The notes under the pieces are model-generated. The model ran no database searches. It was not told where the DNA came from and saw nothing but the letters and a program-made list of their open reading frames with translations. Below, piece by piece: positions 17,472 through 26,700 of a stretch of 64,000 nucleotides of DNA. The translations under genes and the position numbers were made by a program. The first letter of the stretch is position 1. The number at the start of each line of letters is the position of its first letter. The DNA comes from Terrirubrum sp051646285 (GTDB lineage: Bacteria; Pseudomonadota; Alphaproteobacteria; Rhizobiales; Beijerinckiaceae), in assembly GCA_051646285.1 (NCBI GenBank), contig JBOFCU010000324.1, positions 1 to 64,000 on the forward strand, given 5' to 3'.

Positions 17472-19001
17472 GTGAGCAAAAAACATCATCAAGTGGATCG
17501 TCATGCCCTTTTGACAGTCGCCCAGATGCGGGAGGCGGACCGGCTGACGATTGCCGGGGGCACGCCGGGGCTTGTGCTGATGGAGCGTGCCGGCGCTGCG
17601 GTGGCGGATGCTGCACGCCGGTTCCTGCCCCCGCATGGCCGGATTGCCGTTCTGTGCGGGCCCGGCAATAATGGCGGTGATGGTTTTGCGGCTGCCCGGA
17701 TCCTGCATGAATGCGGCCTTCCGGTACGGGTCTATTTGTCCGGAAACCGGGAGCAGATCAAAGGCGATGCGGCGCTGGCGCTTGCTGCATGGCCAGACAT
17801 TGTGCAGCCTATCAGCGCTTTCACGCCGCCGGATGCAGATATCGTCATTGATGCGCTGTTTGGCGCGGGCCTCGTGCGGGCGATTGACGGTGGTCTGGCT
17901 GGCACAATCCGTGCCGTTAACGCATGGCATGGGCCTGTCGTTGCAGTGGATGTGCCGTCAGGCGTGGATGGCGACAGCGGGCAGGTGCGTGGCATCGCGG
18001 TCAATGCGACCGCAACAGTGACCTTCTTTCGCCGCAAGCCGGGCCATGTGCTGATGCCGGGGCGGGCGATGTGCGGCGAGGTTCACGTTGCCGACATTGG
18101 CATTGCACCTGCGGTGTTGATGCAAACTGGCATAGCGGCCCATGAGAACATGCCGGCCCTTTGGATGGATGCCTTCCCGCCGTTGCGGGAGGACGGGCAT
18201 AAATTTCAGCGTGGTCATGCGCTGGTTGTGGCTGGCGGTCTGGAGGGTGTTGGCGCGCCACGCCTGAGCGCGCGTGCAGCGCTGCGGGCTGGCGCGGGGC
18301 TGGTAACGATTGCAGCGCCGCCGGAGGCCTTGGCCGCCCATGCGGCGCGCGGGCCGGATGCCTTGATGGTACGATCTTGCGCCGATGCTGCGGCGCTGAC
18401 CCGTCTGCTTTCCGATACGCGGCGCAACGTGTGTGTGATTGGCCCGGCGCTCGGGCTGGACGCATCGGCGCGCAACAAGGTGGATGCGGTTCTGCGCAGT
18501 GCGGCAGCCTGCGTGATCGATGCTGATGGGCTGACATTGCTGGCCGGACGCGCTGATGCCATTGCCCGTGCGGCGGGCCGCAAGGCTGTTGTTCTCACTC
18601 CCCATGATGGCGAATTTGCCCGGCTGTTCGGGCCCAGCCGCGATGATGATGCCTTGAATCAGGAAGCAGCGGGTAATGCGTTGTTTTCCGATTCAAAATT
18701 GCAGCGTGCGCTGGCGGCGGCGCAACAGACGCAGGCGGTGATTGTGCTGAAAGGGGCGGATACCGTGATTGCAACGCCTGATGGCCGCGCGGCGATCAAT
18801 GTCAATGCGCCGCCATGGCTTGCGACGGCGGGTGCGGGGGATGTGCTGGCCGGTCTGATTGGCGGGTTACTGGCGCAGCAGATGCCGCCTTTTGAAGCGG
18901 CCTGTGCAGCAGTCTTTATGCATGGCGCCACAGCCGCGCAGTTCAGGCGCGGCATGATCGCGGATGATCTGGTTGATGCGCTGGCGTGGCCGTCTGCTTA
19001 A
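17472..19001 (+). CDS. nnrD: Bifunctional NAD(P)H-hydrate epimerase/dehydratase
   Basis: 509 residues, GTG start. Residues about 1-215 are the YjeF-N epimerase domain (GPGNNGGDGFAAARIL, then VDVPSGVDGDSG), and residues about 225-500 the carbohydrate-kinase-like dehydratase, closing with WLATAGAGDVLAGLIGGLLAQ. Together they repair hydrated NADH and NADPH. The fused form is common in bacteria. Linkage to glnB-glnA is typical in Hyphomicrobiales. Its stop overlaps the stop of convergent tctA by four bases. There is no ATG near the N-terminus, and AGGTGAATAA sits before the GTG. Confidence 0.93.
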   Translation: MSKKHHQVDRHALLTVAQMREADRLTIAGGTPGLVLMERAGAAVADAARRFLPPHGRIAVLCGPGNNGGDGFAAARILHECGLPVRVYLSGNREQIKGDAALALAAWPDIVQPISAFTPPDADIVIDALFGAGLVRAIDGGLAGTIRAVNAWHGPVVAVDVPSGVDGDSGQVRGIAVNATATVTFFRRKPGHVLMPGRAMCGEVHVADIGIAPAVLMQTGIAAHENMPALWMDAFPPLREDGHKFQRGHALVVAGGLEGVGAPRLSARAALRAGAGLVTIAAPPEALAAHAARGPDALMVRSCADAAALTRLLSDTRRNVCVIGPALGLDASARNKVDAVLRSAAACVIDADGLTLLAGRADAIARAAGRKAVVLTPHDGEFARLFGPSRDDDALNQEAAGNALFSDSKLQRALAAAQQTQAVIVLKGADTVIATPDGRAAINVNAPPWLATAGAGDVLAGLIGGLLAQQMPPFEAACAAVFMHGATAAQFRRGMIADDLVDALAWPSA

Positions 19002-20515
19002 GGTTTTGATTCCGCCTGCATCGCCATGGCGCTGTTTCTTTTCTGATAAAATCTTAGAAACACGACACCAACAATCACGGCAAAGAAAAGCGCCACAGAC
19101 ACTTGCGCGCCAGCACCTTTGAGAAAAATCGACGGGTCGCCTTCCGAAATTGTCAAGGCGCGGCGGAAACTGACTTCAATGCGGTCGCCCAACACGGTGG
19201 CCAGCAGCAGGGGCGCAATATCGAATTTTGCCAGCCTGAGCGCATAACCTGCGATACCCGCTGCAATCATCACCCATAAATCGAAAGGTGACGCTTTGAC
19301 GGAATAAACGCCGATGATGCAGATCAGCAAAATCATCGGCGCGAGATAGCCGTAGGGCAGACGCAGCATCGAAACGAAAAGGCTGACGAGCGGCAGATTC
19401 AAAATCACCAGAATAAAATTGCCGATCAGCATGCTGGCGATCAGCCCCCAGAAAACCTCCGGATGCTGGGAAATCAGCATCGGGCCGGGTTGCACACCAT
19501 GCACGGTCAACGCTGACAGCAGCACAGCCGTGACAGGAATGGCAGGGATACCAAGCACCAGCAGCGGGATCATCGCTGCGCCTGTGGTGGCATTGTTAGC
19601 CGTTTCCGGCCCGGCGACGCCGGCGACCGCGCCCTTGCCAAATTCTTCGGGATTCTTCGACAGGCTTTTTTCGACAGCATACGAAGCGAATGTCGAAACG
19701 ATATGGCCCACGCCCGGCACGATGCCGAAAATAAATCCGATGCCTGAGCCGCGCAGCATCGGCATGGCGGAATCCTTCAATTCCTTTTTGGTCGGCACCA
19801 TGTCGCGCAAGGCGGGAGCGCGCGGGCGGTCATTGATGCTTTGCCCAAATGACATCAGGATTTCAGAGACACCAAACAGGCCAATGGCCATGGCCGAAAA
19901 GCTCAGGCCATCGGTGAGATTGAGGCTACCGAATGTAAAGCGCGGCGTTGCGGTCAGCGGGTCCAGCCCGACCATCGCAATCAGCAAGCCCAGCACCACC
20001 ATGGCAATGGTCTTGATGAGCGGGCCATTGGCCGCAAACAGCGAGATCAGCAGGGCGGTTGTCAAAATTGTAAATTCTGCCGCCGGGCCAATTGACAGCA
20101 TCGCATCCGCGACCTTTGGCGCGACGAGCATCAGCCCGATCACCGACAAGACGCCGCCGACAAATGAGCCGAGTGCGGCGATGGTCAGCGCGCCGCCAGC
20201 GCGGCCCTTACGCGCCATCTCATAGCCGTCAATGCAGGTGACCACAGACGCGGCCTCACCGGGAATCCGCATCAAAATCGATGTTGTCGAGCCGCCATAC
20301 ATCGCGCCGTAGAAAATGCCCGACAGCATGATGACGGCCCCGGTGGGATCGAGCGTGAAGGTGAGGGGCAGCAACAGCGCCATGCCGGCCAGAGGGCCTA
20401 GTCCGGGCAGCACACCAACAATGGACCCCCAGAAACAGCCAATGAAACAGAACAGAATATATTTCGGCTGCATCGCCAGAGCGAGGCCATTCATGAGGTG
20501 ATGAAACGCATCCAT
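18998..20515 (-). CDS. tctA: TctA-type large permease of a tripartite tricarboxylate transporter
   Basis: 505 residues from the ATG at 20515, with about 11-12 membrane helices. The GVLPGLGPLAGMALLLPLTF and YGAMYGGSTTSILMRIPGEA motifs near the N-terminus and GIVPGVGHIVSTFASY in the second half are TctA signatures. It is the secondary-transport subunit for an organic acid delivered by TctC. A longer frame to 20644 overlaps tctB and lacks family residues. It ends overlapping the convergent nnrD. Confidence 0.94.
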   Translation of the reverse strand: MDAFHHLMNGLALAMQPKYILFCFIGCFWGSIVGVLPGLGPLAGMALLLPLTFTLDPTGAVIMLSGIFYGAMYGGSTTSILMRIPGEAASVVTCIDGYEMARKGRAGGALTIAALGSFVGGVLSVIGLMLVAPKVADAMLSIGPAAEFTILTTALLISLFAANGPLIKTIAMVVLGLLIAMVGLDPLTATPRFTFGSLNLTDGLSFSAMAIGLFGVSEILMSFGQSINDRPRAPALRDMVPTKKELKDSAMPMLRGSGIGFIFGIVPGVGHIVSTFASYAVEKSLSKNPEEFGKGAVAGVAGPETANNATTGAAMIPLLVLGIPAIPVTAVLLSALTVHGVQPGPMLISQHPEVFWGLIASMLIGNFILVILNLPLVSLFVSMLRLPYGYLAPMILLICIIGVYSVKASPFDLWVMIAAGIAGYALRLAKFDIAPLLLATVLGDRIEVSFRRALTISEGDPSIFLKGAGAQVSVALFFAVIVGVVFLRFYQKRNSAMAMQAESKP

Positions 20516-20526
20516 GAAGACAGCCT

Positions 20527-21009
20527 TCAGCGAAACAGGATTTGCTCGATCAGGCCGTAGGGCAAACCCACGCCGAGCAGTTTGGTGAAAAACAGCCACA
20601 AGCCCGTGGCGCCAATGGCTGCCGCAGGCAGCGCAATCCGCCACGGTGTTTCACCCAGCAGAATGAAACCGGCGCTGAGGAACAGGAACGTGGCGAGAAT
20701 GAAGCCGAGCGGTTCAAGGCCCAGGGCGCAAGCGATCAGCAGCGCCAGCGCCGTCAGTGGCTTGCGCATTGCGCCTGATGTTTCATGCGAAGCATCCGGC
20801 TTGCCCGCAGCCTGAAATGCAGCCTTGACCAGAATGACCAGACCGCACGCCATCAGCGCAAGGCCCAAAAAACCCGGAGCCGTGCCGGGGCCGGGGATGC
20901 CCGCTTCAGTGCCGGCCGGCAAACGCCACGCGAGCGTGGCGAGTGCCAGGCCGATCATCGACAGCGCTGCTGCAACCGTCAGTTCAATCCAGCGCTGGTA
21001 GCCCGTCAT
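20527..21009 (-). CDS. tctB: TctB-type small permease of a tripartite tricarboxylate transporter
   Basis: 160 residues with four hydrophobic segments: ELTVAAALSMIGLALATLAW, FLGLALMACGLVILV, LTALALLIACALGLEPLGFILATFLFLSAGFIL and ALPAAAIGATGLWLFFTKLLGV. The size, topology and position between tctC and tctA identify it as TctB. The start codon directly abuts the tctC stop, and tctA begins eleven bases after its own stop, so all three are one transcript. Confidence 0.92.
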   Translation of the reverse strand: MTGYQRWIELTVAAALSMIGLALATLAWRLPAGTEAGIPGPGTAPGFLGLALMACGLVILVKAAFQAAGKPDASHETSGAMRKPLTALALLIACALGLEPLGFILATFLFLSAGFILLGETPWRIALPAAAIGATGLWLFFTKLLGVGLPYGLIEQILFR

Positions 21010-21987
21010 TTATTGGGTCTTTTTCTCGATGCCGAGACCTTTGGCAATATCACCCAGAGCCTTGTACTCCGCATTGATCAGACCTGCGGTTGCCTTGCCG
21101 TCGAGCACGCGTGCGGTCGCCCCCTGCTTGGCCATCACATCCTTGAACTTGTCGGATTTGGCGGCGTCGGAGAACACCTTTTCAAGCTCGGCAACAACTG
21201 CATCCGGGGTGCCTTTGGGCGCAATCAGGCCCCACCACAGCACCGTTTCTTCCTTGCCGAGATTGAGCGCATCCAGCCCCTTGGCCGCTGGCAGCGCCGG
21301 ATTGTCGCCAGCCGATGTCAGGACGAGGCATTTCGCTTTGCCGGCCTGCACGTGCGGCAAAATGGGCGGCAGCGAGCCACCGTAGAAATCAACATGGCCA
21401 CCCAGAAAATTCTTGGCCGTCTCGCCCGCGCCGCCAAACGGAATGGCGCGCACCTTCACGCCGCTGGCGGAGAAAATGCGCTCGGCCGCAAGCTGCATGG
21501 TGCCGCCGACGCCATCATTGCCATAGGTGTATTTCGCGCCCGGCTCCTTGAGCTTGGCGATAAATTCCTGCGCGTTAGCCGCCGGAAAATCAGGCTGCGT
21601 GCACAGCACATATGACGAAAATCCGATCGACATCACGGGCCGGTAATTTTCCGGCGTGTATACGACCTGAAGGCTGTGCGGGCTTGTCGTCAGCGGCGAA
21701 TTCCAGATGAAGGCGAGGGTGTAACCATCCGGCCTGCCGGTCACGAGTTGCGTGACCCCCAGTGTGCCGCCGCCACCGGCGCGATTCTCGATGACCACCT
21801 TCTGTTTGAGCACCGGCTCCACGATTTCCGCCAGAGCACGGGCAAAAACATCCGTGCCGCCGCCGGGCGGCGCAGGAACAATCATCGTGATGGGGCGAGT
21901 CGGATAGGTTTGTGCAGAGGCCGGCGCGGCGGCTATCACTGCTGCCGTTACAATAAATGTCGCCGATGCCAATGATTTCAAACGCAT
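21010..21987 (-). CDS. tctC: TctC-type periplasmic solute-binding protein (TTT family)
   Basis: 325 residues from the ATG at 21987, chosen because AGGAG precedes it and a clean signal peptide follows (ASATFIVTAAVIAAAPASAQ, cleaved before TYPTRPI). The Bug/TctC fold signatures are YPTRPITMIVPAPPGGGTDVFAR and VENRAGGGGTLG. It captures a carboxylate and hands it to TctAB. The ligand cannot be read from sequence, as this family binds very diverse acids. The divergent lactonase-like gene starting at 22128 may act on the imported compound. Confidence 0.93.
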   Translation of the reverse strand: MRLKSLASATFIVTAAVIAAAPASAQTYPTRPITMIVPAPPGGGTDVFARALAEIVEPVLKQKVVIENRAGGGGTLGVTQLVTGRPDGYTLAFIWNSPLTTSPHSLQVVYTPENYRPVMSIGFSSYVLCTQPDFPAANAQEFIAKLKEPGAKYTYGNDGVGGTMQLAAERIFSASGVKVRAIPFGGAGETAKNFLGGHVDFYGGSLPPILPHVQAGKAKCLVLTSAGDNPALPAAKGLDALNLGKEETVLWWGLIAPKGTPDAVVAELEKVFSDAAKSDKFKDVMAKQGATARVLDGKATAGLINAEYKALGDIAKGLGIEKKTQ

Positions 21988-22127
21988 ATGGATGCTCCTG
22001 CAATTGCGTTCATGGTGCGCGCCAGCCATTTGCGGGGCTGCATGCTAACTATGTCTTCAATGCTTCGTTGCAGAACGCAAGGGAGTGTTTACGAAATGGT
22101 AACCACAACCGCCTGACAGCAGTGTTC

Positions 22128-22961
22128 ATGCCTTACGTCGATACCCACGCGCATATTTTTCACCGGTCGCTGCCCATGATGCCGGGCCGGCGTTATTCGC
22201 CGTCGCAGGATTGCCCGCCGGAAATGTATCTGGCGCAGTTGTCCGCGCATGATGTGATGCTGGGCGTGCTGGTGCAGCCATCTTTTCTCGGCACCGACAA
22301 CAGCTACATGGTCGCGGCGCTGGACCGTTATGCGGACCGTCTGCGCGGCATTGCTGTCGTCGATCCAGCGGTTAGCGACGATGCCCTCGCGGTGATGCAC
22401 GAGACCGGCGTTGTCGGCATCCGGTTCAACATGATCGGCCGCGACATGGCGGCACTGTCTGCGCCCGATACCCAAAGCCTTTTGAAACGCGTCGATTCGC
22501 TTGGCTGGCAGGTTGAGGTTCAGGCGCGCGGTTCTGATCTCCCGCAGGTTTTCAACAGTCTCTCGATTTTTCAGGGACCGGTGGTGATTGATCATTTTGG
22601 TTTGCCAGACCCGTCCCGCGGTATTGGTGATCCCGGATTTCGCGCGTTGCTGTCAGAAGGGGCGAAAGGGCGCACCTTCGTCAAAATGTCTGCGGGCTAT
22701 CGCTGCGGCGGACAGGATGTTGCCAGTTGCGCCGGTGCGCTGCTGGCCGTGCTGGGCCCGCGCCGGCTTTTGTGGGGCAGTGACTGGCCGTTTACGCAGC
22801 ATGAGGAAGGCCGTACCTACGCCACCATGGTGCAGGATTTGGTGCGGTGTGTGCCTGACAAGGCTGCACGTGATGCGATGGATCAGACAGCGATGGACCT
22901 GTTCGGCTTCACCCGCTCGCGGGACGCGCTGGCTGTGCCCCGCCGTGTGGCCGGTGCCTGA
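22128..22961 (+). CDS. Amidohydrolase-family lactonase (PDC-hydrolase-like)
   Basis: 277 residues. A TIM-barrel amidohydrolase of the 2-pyrone-4,6-dicarboxylate lactonase/galactarolactone group (COG3618-like): VDTHAHIF at the N-terminus supplies the HxH metal pair, VVIDHFGLPD the middle His and LLWGSDWPFTQHE the C-terminal Asp. It is probably cytoplasmic and hydrolyses a lactone or pyrone. It is divergent from tctC with 140 bases between starts, suggesting shared control and a joint pathway. The natural substrate is not known. A GTG two codons earlier is a possible start. Confidence 0.8.
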   Translation: MPYVDTHAHIFHRSLPMMPGRRYSPSQDCPPEMYLAQLSAHDVMLGVLVQPSFLGTDNSYMVAALDRYADRLRGIAVVDPAVSDDALAVMHETGVVGIRFNMIGRDMAALSAPDTQSLLKRVDSLGWQVEVQARGSDLPQVFNSLSIFQGPVVIDHFGLPDPSRGIGDPGFRALLSEGAKGRTFVKMSAGYRCGGQDVASCAGALLAVLGPRRLLWGSDWPFTQHEEGRTYATMVQDLVRCVPDKAARDAMDQTAMDLFGFTRSRDALAVPRRVAGA

Positions 22962-23060
22962 GGTCTGTTGAACAGGATCAATCGTCAGGACACTGGCCGT
23001 TTCCCGCCAGCCCTGAAACAACTCCTTAAAGATTCATGGTTTATAGCTATCCCGAATTAT

Positions 23061-23077
23061 GACCTGCCATCCAGGTC
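23061..23077. promoter_or_regulatory. Inverted repeat in the leader of the ATP-grasp/MFS operon
   Basis: GACCTG (23061-23066), five-base spacer, CAGGTC (23072-23077): a perfect 6-bp inverted repeat 83 bases before the likely start codon. It could be an operator for a dimeric regulator or a small RNA hairpin; there is no T-run. The regulator is unknown. Confidence 0.4.
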
Positions 23078-23160
23078 CATCACAGTCGGGTTGCGTAATG
23101 TCCAGCGTTGCACACAAATTATCCCTGCCGTCACAGGCCTATCGCCGCCAAGGCCGCGAT

Positions 23161-24291
23161 ATGGATCTCAATCGCCAAATTGAAAAGCTTTTCCGCCGCT
23201 TGCGGATGGCTGTCGTGTATGGCGGTGACAAGAGCAAGGAAGGTGCGGTGATTGAGCCGACCACCAATCCGCGCTCATGGAAAAGCTACGAAGCGGTCGC
23301 AAAAGATATTGCGAGTGCCATGCGCCGGCTGGGCTGCAAGAATATCGATCTGATGCCGGATGACATGCATCTTGGCGAGCGACTCAAGGACATAGATGCG
23401 CATATTGCCTGGTTGAATACGGGTGGTGTGCAAGGGCATTGCTCGGTTGCCCATGCGCCTGCCATGCTGGAATTGTTCGGCATTCCCTATATCGGCCATG
23501 ATCCGATGACGGCCGGTATTCTCGACAACAAACATGTGTTCAAGCGTCAGGTGCGTGCCGCTGGTATTCCCACTGCCAATTTTTATATCTGGCAGCCGGG
23601 TTCATCGCCGCAGGATCCAACCAAAGATCCGCATTTTGCCGAGAGTTTCGGCCATTCAAAGGGGCCGTTTATTGTGAAGCCCGTATCGGGCCGGGCCTCG
23701 CTGCATGTCAGCTTTGTTGAAAAAATTGGTGATGTCGCAGAGGCGGTGCGCAAGGTTTACGATATTACGCGCAACCATGTGCTGATCGAATCTTATCTGG
23801 GTGGGCGCGAATTTTGCGTTGCCGTCGCAGGGCCTGTTATCTGGCGCCATGGCCGTGCCGAGCGGCTGGATGGCCCATTTGTTTTTTCTGCGCTCGAGCG
23901 TGTGCTGGACAAAGACGAAAAGATTTTCACATCCATGGATGTGAAGCCTATCACAGGTGAGCGCGCGTTTGTGCTGGATCCGGCCAAAGAGGGTGTATTG
24001 TGCGACCGGCTGACCAAACTGGCGCGCGATGTCTTCACACAGCTCGGCGTTGAAACGCTCATCCGCCTCGATGTCCGGTCTGATGCTGATGGCAATCTTT
24101 TTGTTCTGGAAGCCAATCCGAAGCCGGATCTCAAGGCCCCGGCGCCGGGTGTTACGAGTCTCGTCAGTATTGGTCTGCCGCAGCATGGCATGACCTACGA
24201 CGACCTTATCATGTCTGTTTTTGCTGATCGGGTTGACGTGCTGCTCAGTGAGCGGCGCGGCACTGCCGATCGTCTGACCCGTCTGCTCTGA
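23161..24291 (+). CDS. ATP-grasp ligase, D-alanine-D-alanine ligase-like
   Basis: 376 residues from the ATG at 23161 (an ATG at 23098 would add 21 residues). It has the ATP-grasp layout of Ddl relatives: GPFIVKPVSGRASLHVSFVE (phosphate/adenine loop), IESYLGGREFCVAVAG, then the metal site FVLEANPKPDL. It lacks the canonical KPANLGSSVG glycine loop, so I do not call it a true Ddl. It likely joins an amino acid or a carboxylate to an amine, as a dipeptide ligase. It is the first gene of a four-gene run (17-base gap to the next), with no ddl/mur/fts genes around it. Confidence 0.75.
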   Translation: MDLNRQIEKLFRRLRMAVVYGGDKSKEGAVIEPTTNPRSWKSYEAVAKDIASAMRRLGCKNIDLMPDDMHLGERLKDIDAHIAWLNTGGVQGHCSVAHAPAMLELFGIPYIGHDPMTAGILDNKHVFKRQVRAAGIPTANFYIWQPGSSPQDPTKDPHFAESFGHSKGPFIVKPVSGRASLHVSFVEKIGDVAEAVRKVYDITRNHVLIESYLGGREFCVAVAGPVIWRHGRAERLDGPFVFSALERVLDKDEKIFTSMDVKPITGERAFVLDPAKEGVLCDRLTKLARDVFTQLGVETLIRLDVRSDADGNLFVLEANPKPDLKAPAPGVTSLVSIGLPQHGMTYDDLIMSVFADRVDVLLSERRGTADRLTRLL

Positions 24292-24308
24292 TATTTGAAA
24301 GATCACTG

Positions 24309-26690
24309 ATGCAACCGTCATCCGACCTTTCTCTTGGGCGCAAACTGATTGACACGGCGGCGATGCTTGTCGTCGCCATCGTGTCGATGATTTTGCTGAT
24401 TTATGTGTCGTTTGGCGAAGCCAAGCGGACGTATGAAAAATTCCAGATCGAAAAGCTTGTGGCTCAGGGGCAGGTCATTCAAAGCTCGATCGAGACGTTT
24501 GTCCGTCCCGGTCTTCCGATCCAGCAATTCGTCGGGTTCAACGCGCTGGCCGAACCGATGGTGAAGCAGGATTTGCTGATCGACGCGATTTCTGCTTACA
24601 GCATGGAGAGTGAGCAGGTTTTCTCCTCAGGCGAGCAGCGCGGCTACCTGCTGCAAAATGCAGAATCGATTTATAAAACCGCTGATGAAGGCGCAGAAGT
24701 GCGACGGACAGGTGAGTTGCTGCAGGTTCATCTGCCGCTTCGCAACCGCTTCGAACAGGTGGGTGTGCTTGTTCTCTCGGTTCCCAATGCAAAAATTGCT
24801 GAACGTGTGCAGGAGGCATTTAAGCCTCTCACCATTGCAGCGATCGTTGGTTGTCTTTCTTTTGCGCTCCTGGTTTTCGTCACCTCGTCGTCATCGTCTG
24901 TCCGCTCGCGTGCGCGATGGGTGGCCGGCGGTTTTGCCGCAACCTTTATCATCACCAGCGTTTTTGTGGTGTCCACGCTGGTGGATGTTTATTCGCAGGG
25001 TGCGCAGGCGCGCGCCAAGTCACTCGCTGACAGCCTTGGCCAGCGGCTTGATGATCTCGTGGCGTACAATGTCAATCTCGATGATATTACCGGCATCATC
25101 AAACTGTTTGGCGACTACAAGCGGCTCAACCCCGATTTGAGATCGGCAGCATTGATTGTCGATGGCAAGGTGCGTGCCCACCCAGATGCAGACCGCCGCG
25201 GGTCCGACTGGGATTCAGTGCCGGACGATTATGAGTATACTGTCACGATTTCACAGCCGGATTCGGCACGCGTTGTTGAAATCAAGGTGGCACTGCCGCG
25301 CAATATCGTCTTCAAGCAGGTTTTGCGCAGTATCAAGAATGCATCGGCCTTGTTCGTAGCGTCTGGGTTCTTCGCCGCGATCTTCATGGGACTGGCGCGA
25401 TCGCTGCAAAATCTTGCGCAATCGCGTGGCTCAAACTGGTCGCTGCGGGAAGAAAGCGCGACCATCAACCTGGTCAAGCCAGTCTTTTTTCTGGCCGTAT
25501 TTGCCGAACATTTGAGCTACGCATTTTTGCCAAGTGCCATGCAGGGGCTTGCCGCTGCGAGCAAGCTGTCGCCAGCCTTCGCTGCGCTTCCGTTCGTTGC
25601 CTATTATGCGATGTTTGCCATATCGCTGATTCCGTCAGGGCATCTGGAGCGCCGTGTCGGCCCGCGCGCGCTCATTCTTGGCGGTTTGCTGCTGGCGAGC
25701 GGTGCTCTGGCCATGCTGGCACTGCGCGGCGATTTCTGGTCGGCTGTGGCAGCGCGCGCTGTTGCGGGCATCGGGCAGGGTGCATTGTTTATCGGCGTGC
25801 AGGCTTATGTTCTGGCCAACTCATCGCCTGATTACCGCACCCGTGCGGGCAGTTCCATCGTGTTCGGATTTCAGGCTGGTATGATCGCTGGCATGGCCAT
25901 CGGATCGCTGCTTGTTTCCTACATGGATGCATCAGGCGTGTTCTATCTGGGCGCTGTCGTGGCGATCATTACGGCCATTTATGCCGTGCTGGTGCTGCCG
26001 CTCACCGTGACTGCAACTGAAAAAAGCATTGCGCTGACATCCGCTGCGCGTGACGTCTTTCGCATGATGCGTGACAAGACATTTGCCCGCACAATTTTTC
26101 TGGTCGGCATGCCGGCAAAAGCTGTGCTGACAGGCGTGCTGCTGTTTGGCCTGCCCTTGCTGTTGACGCAGCAGGGATTCGTCAAAGAAGACATTGGGCA
26201 GATCACGATGATTTATGCGGGAGCTGTTATCATCGCATCGCATTATGCCTCAGCGCGCGCGGACAAGAATAAAAATACCGAAGCCATCGTTTTTCAAGGC
26301 AGCTGCATGACTGCTGCCGGTCTGATCGTGATGTCGGCCGCCGGCTTCGTCAACTGGAATACGAGCAATGCGACAGGTGTTATTCTGATTGTGCTCGGTG
26401 CAGTGATTGTTGGTTTCGCCCATGGCTTTATCAATGCGCCGATTGTGACGCATGTCACACATACGCGCGCGGCTGATGATGTCGGCATGATGGGCGCTGC
26501 TGCTGCTTACCGCCTGATGGAACGTATCGGACATGTTATTGGCCCGATGATTATTGGCCAGTTGTTCATGTATTTTGGGCAGTCCTGGCAAGTGCTTGGC
26601 GGTGTCGCTATCGTCATCTTTATTTTTGGTGCCTTGTTTCTCTCGCCGGGAGGCCAGCAGACGCGCACCGAAGACAACCAGTTGGCATGA
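24309..26690 (+). CDS. MFS transporter fused to two extracytoplasmic sensor-like domains
   Basis: 793 residues. Residues about 15-35 and 173-192 are membrane helices around a first periplasmic domain (about 36-172); about 205-228 and 346-365 flank a second (229-345). The two domains share a similar layout, each with an LIDAISAYS- or SAALIVDGKV-type strand and a following IKVALPR- or LQVHLPLR-type strand, as in CACHE-like sensors. Residues about 390-780 form a 12-helix MFS domain with motif A-like SGHLERRVGPRALILGG. It looks like a transporter with a built-in ligand sensor. The substrate is unknown. Confidence 0.82.
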   Translation: MQPSSDLSLGRKLIDTAAMLVVAIVSMILLIYVSFGEAKRTYEKFQIEKLVAQGQVIQSSIETFVRPGLPIQQFVGFNALAEPMVKQDLLIDAISAYSMESEQVFSSGEQRGYLLQNAESIYKTADEGAEVRRTGELLQVHLPLRNRFEQVGVLVLSVPNAKIAERVQEAFKPLTIAAIVGCLSFALLVFVTSSSSSVRSRARWVAGGFAATFIITSVFVVSTLVDVYSQGAQARAKSLADSLGQRLDDLVAYNVNLDDITGIIKLFGDYKRLNPDLRSAALIVDGKVRAHPDADRRGSDWDSVPDDYEYTVTISQPDSARVVEIKVALPRNIVFKQVLRSIKNASALFVASGFFAAIFMGLARSLQNLAQSRGSNWSLREESATINLVKPVFFLAVFAEHLSYAFLPSAMQGLAAASKLSPAFAALPFVAYYAMFAISLIPSGHLERRVGPRALILGGLLLASGALAMLALRGDFWSAVAARAVAGIGQGALFIGVQAYVLANSSPDYRTRAGSSIVFGFQAGMIAGMAIGSLLVSYMDASGVFYLGAVVAIITAIYAVLVLPLTVTATEKSIALTSAARDVFRMMRDKTFARTIFLVGMPAKAVLTGVLLFGLPLLLTQQGFVKEDIGQITMIYAGAVIIASHYASARADKNKNTEAIVFQGSCMTAAGLIVMSAAGFVNWNTSNATGVILIVLGAVIVGFAHGFINAPIVTHVTHTRAADDVGMMGAAAAYRLMERIGHVIGPMIIGQLFMYFGQSWQVLGGVAIVIFIFGALFLSPGGQQTRTEDNQLA

Positions 26691-26700
26691 GTTTGCGTCC

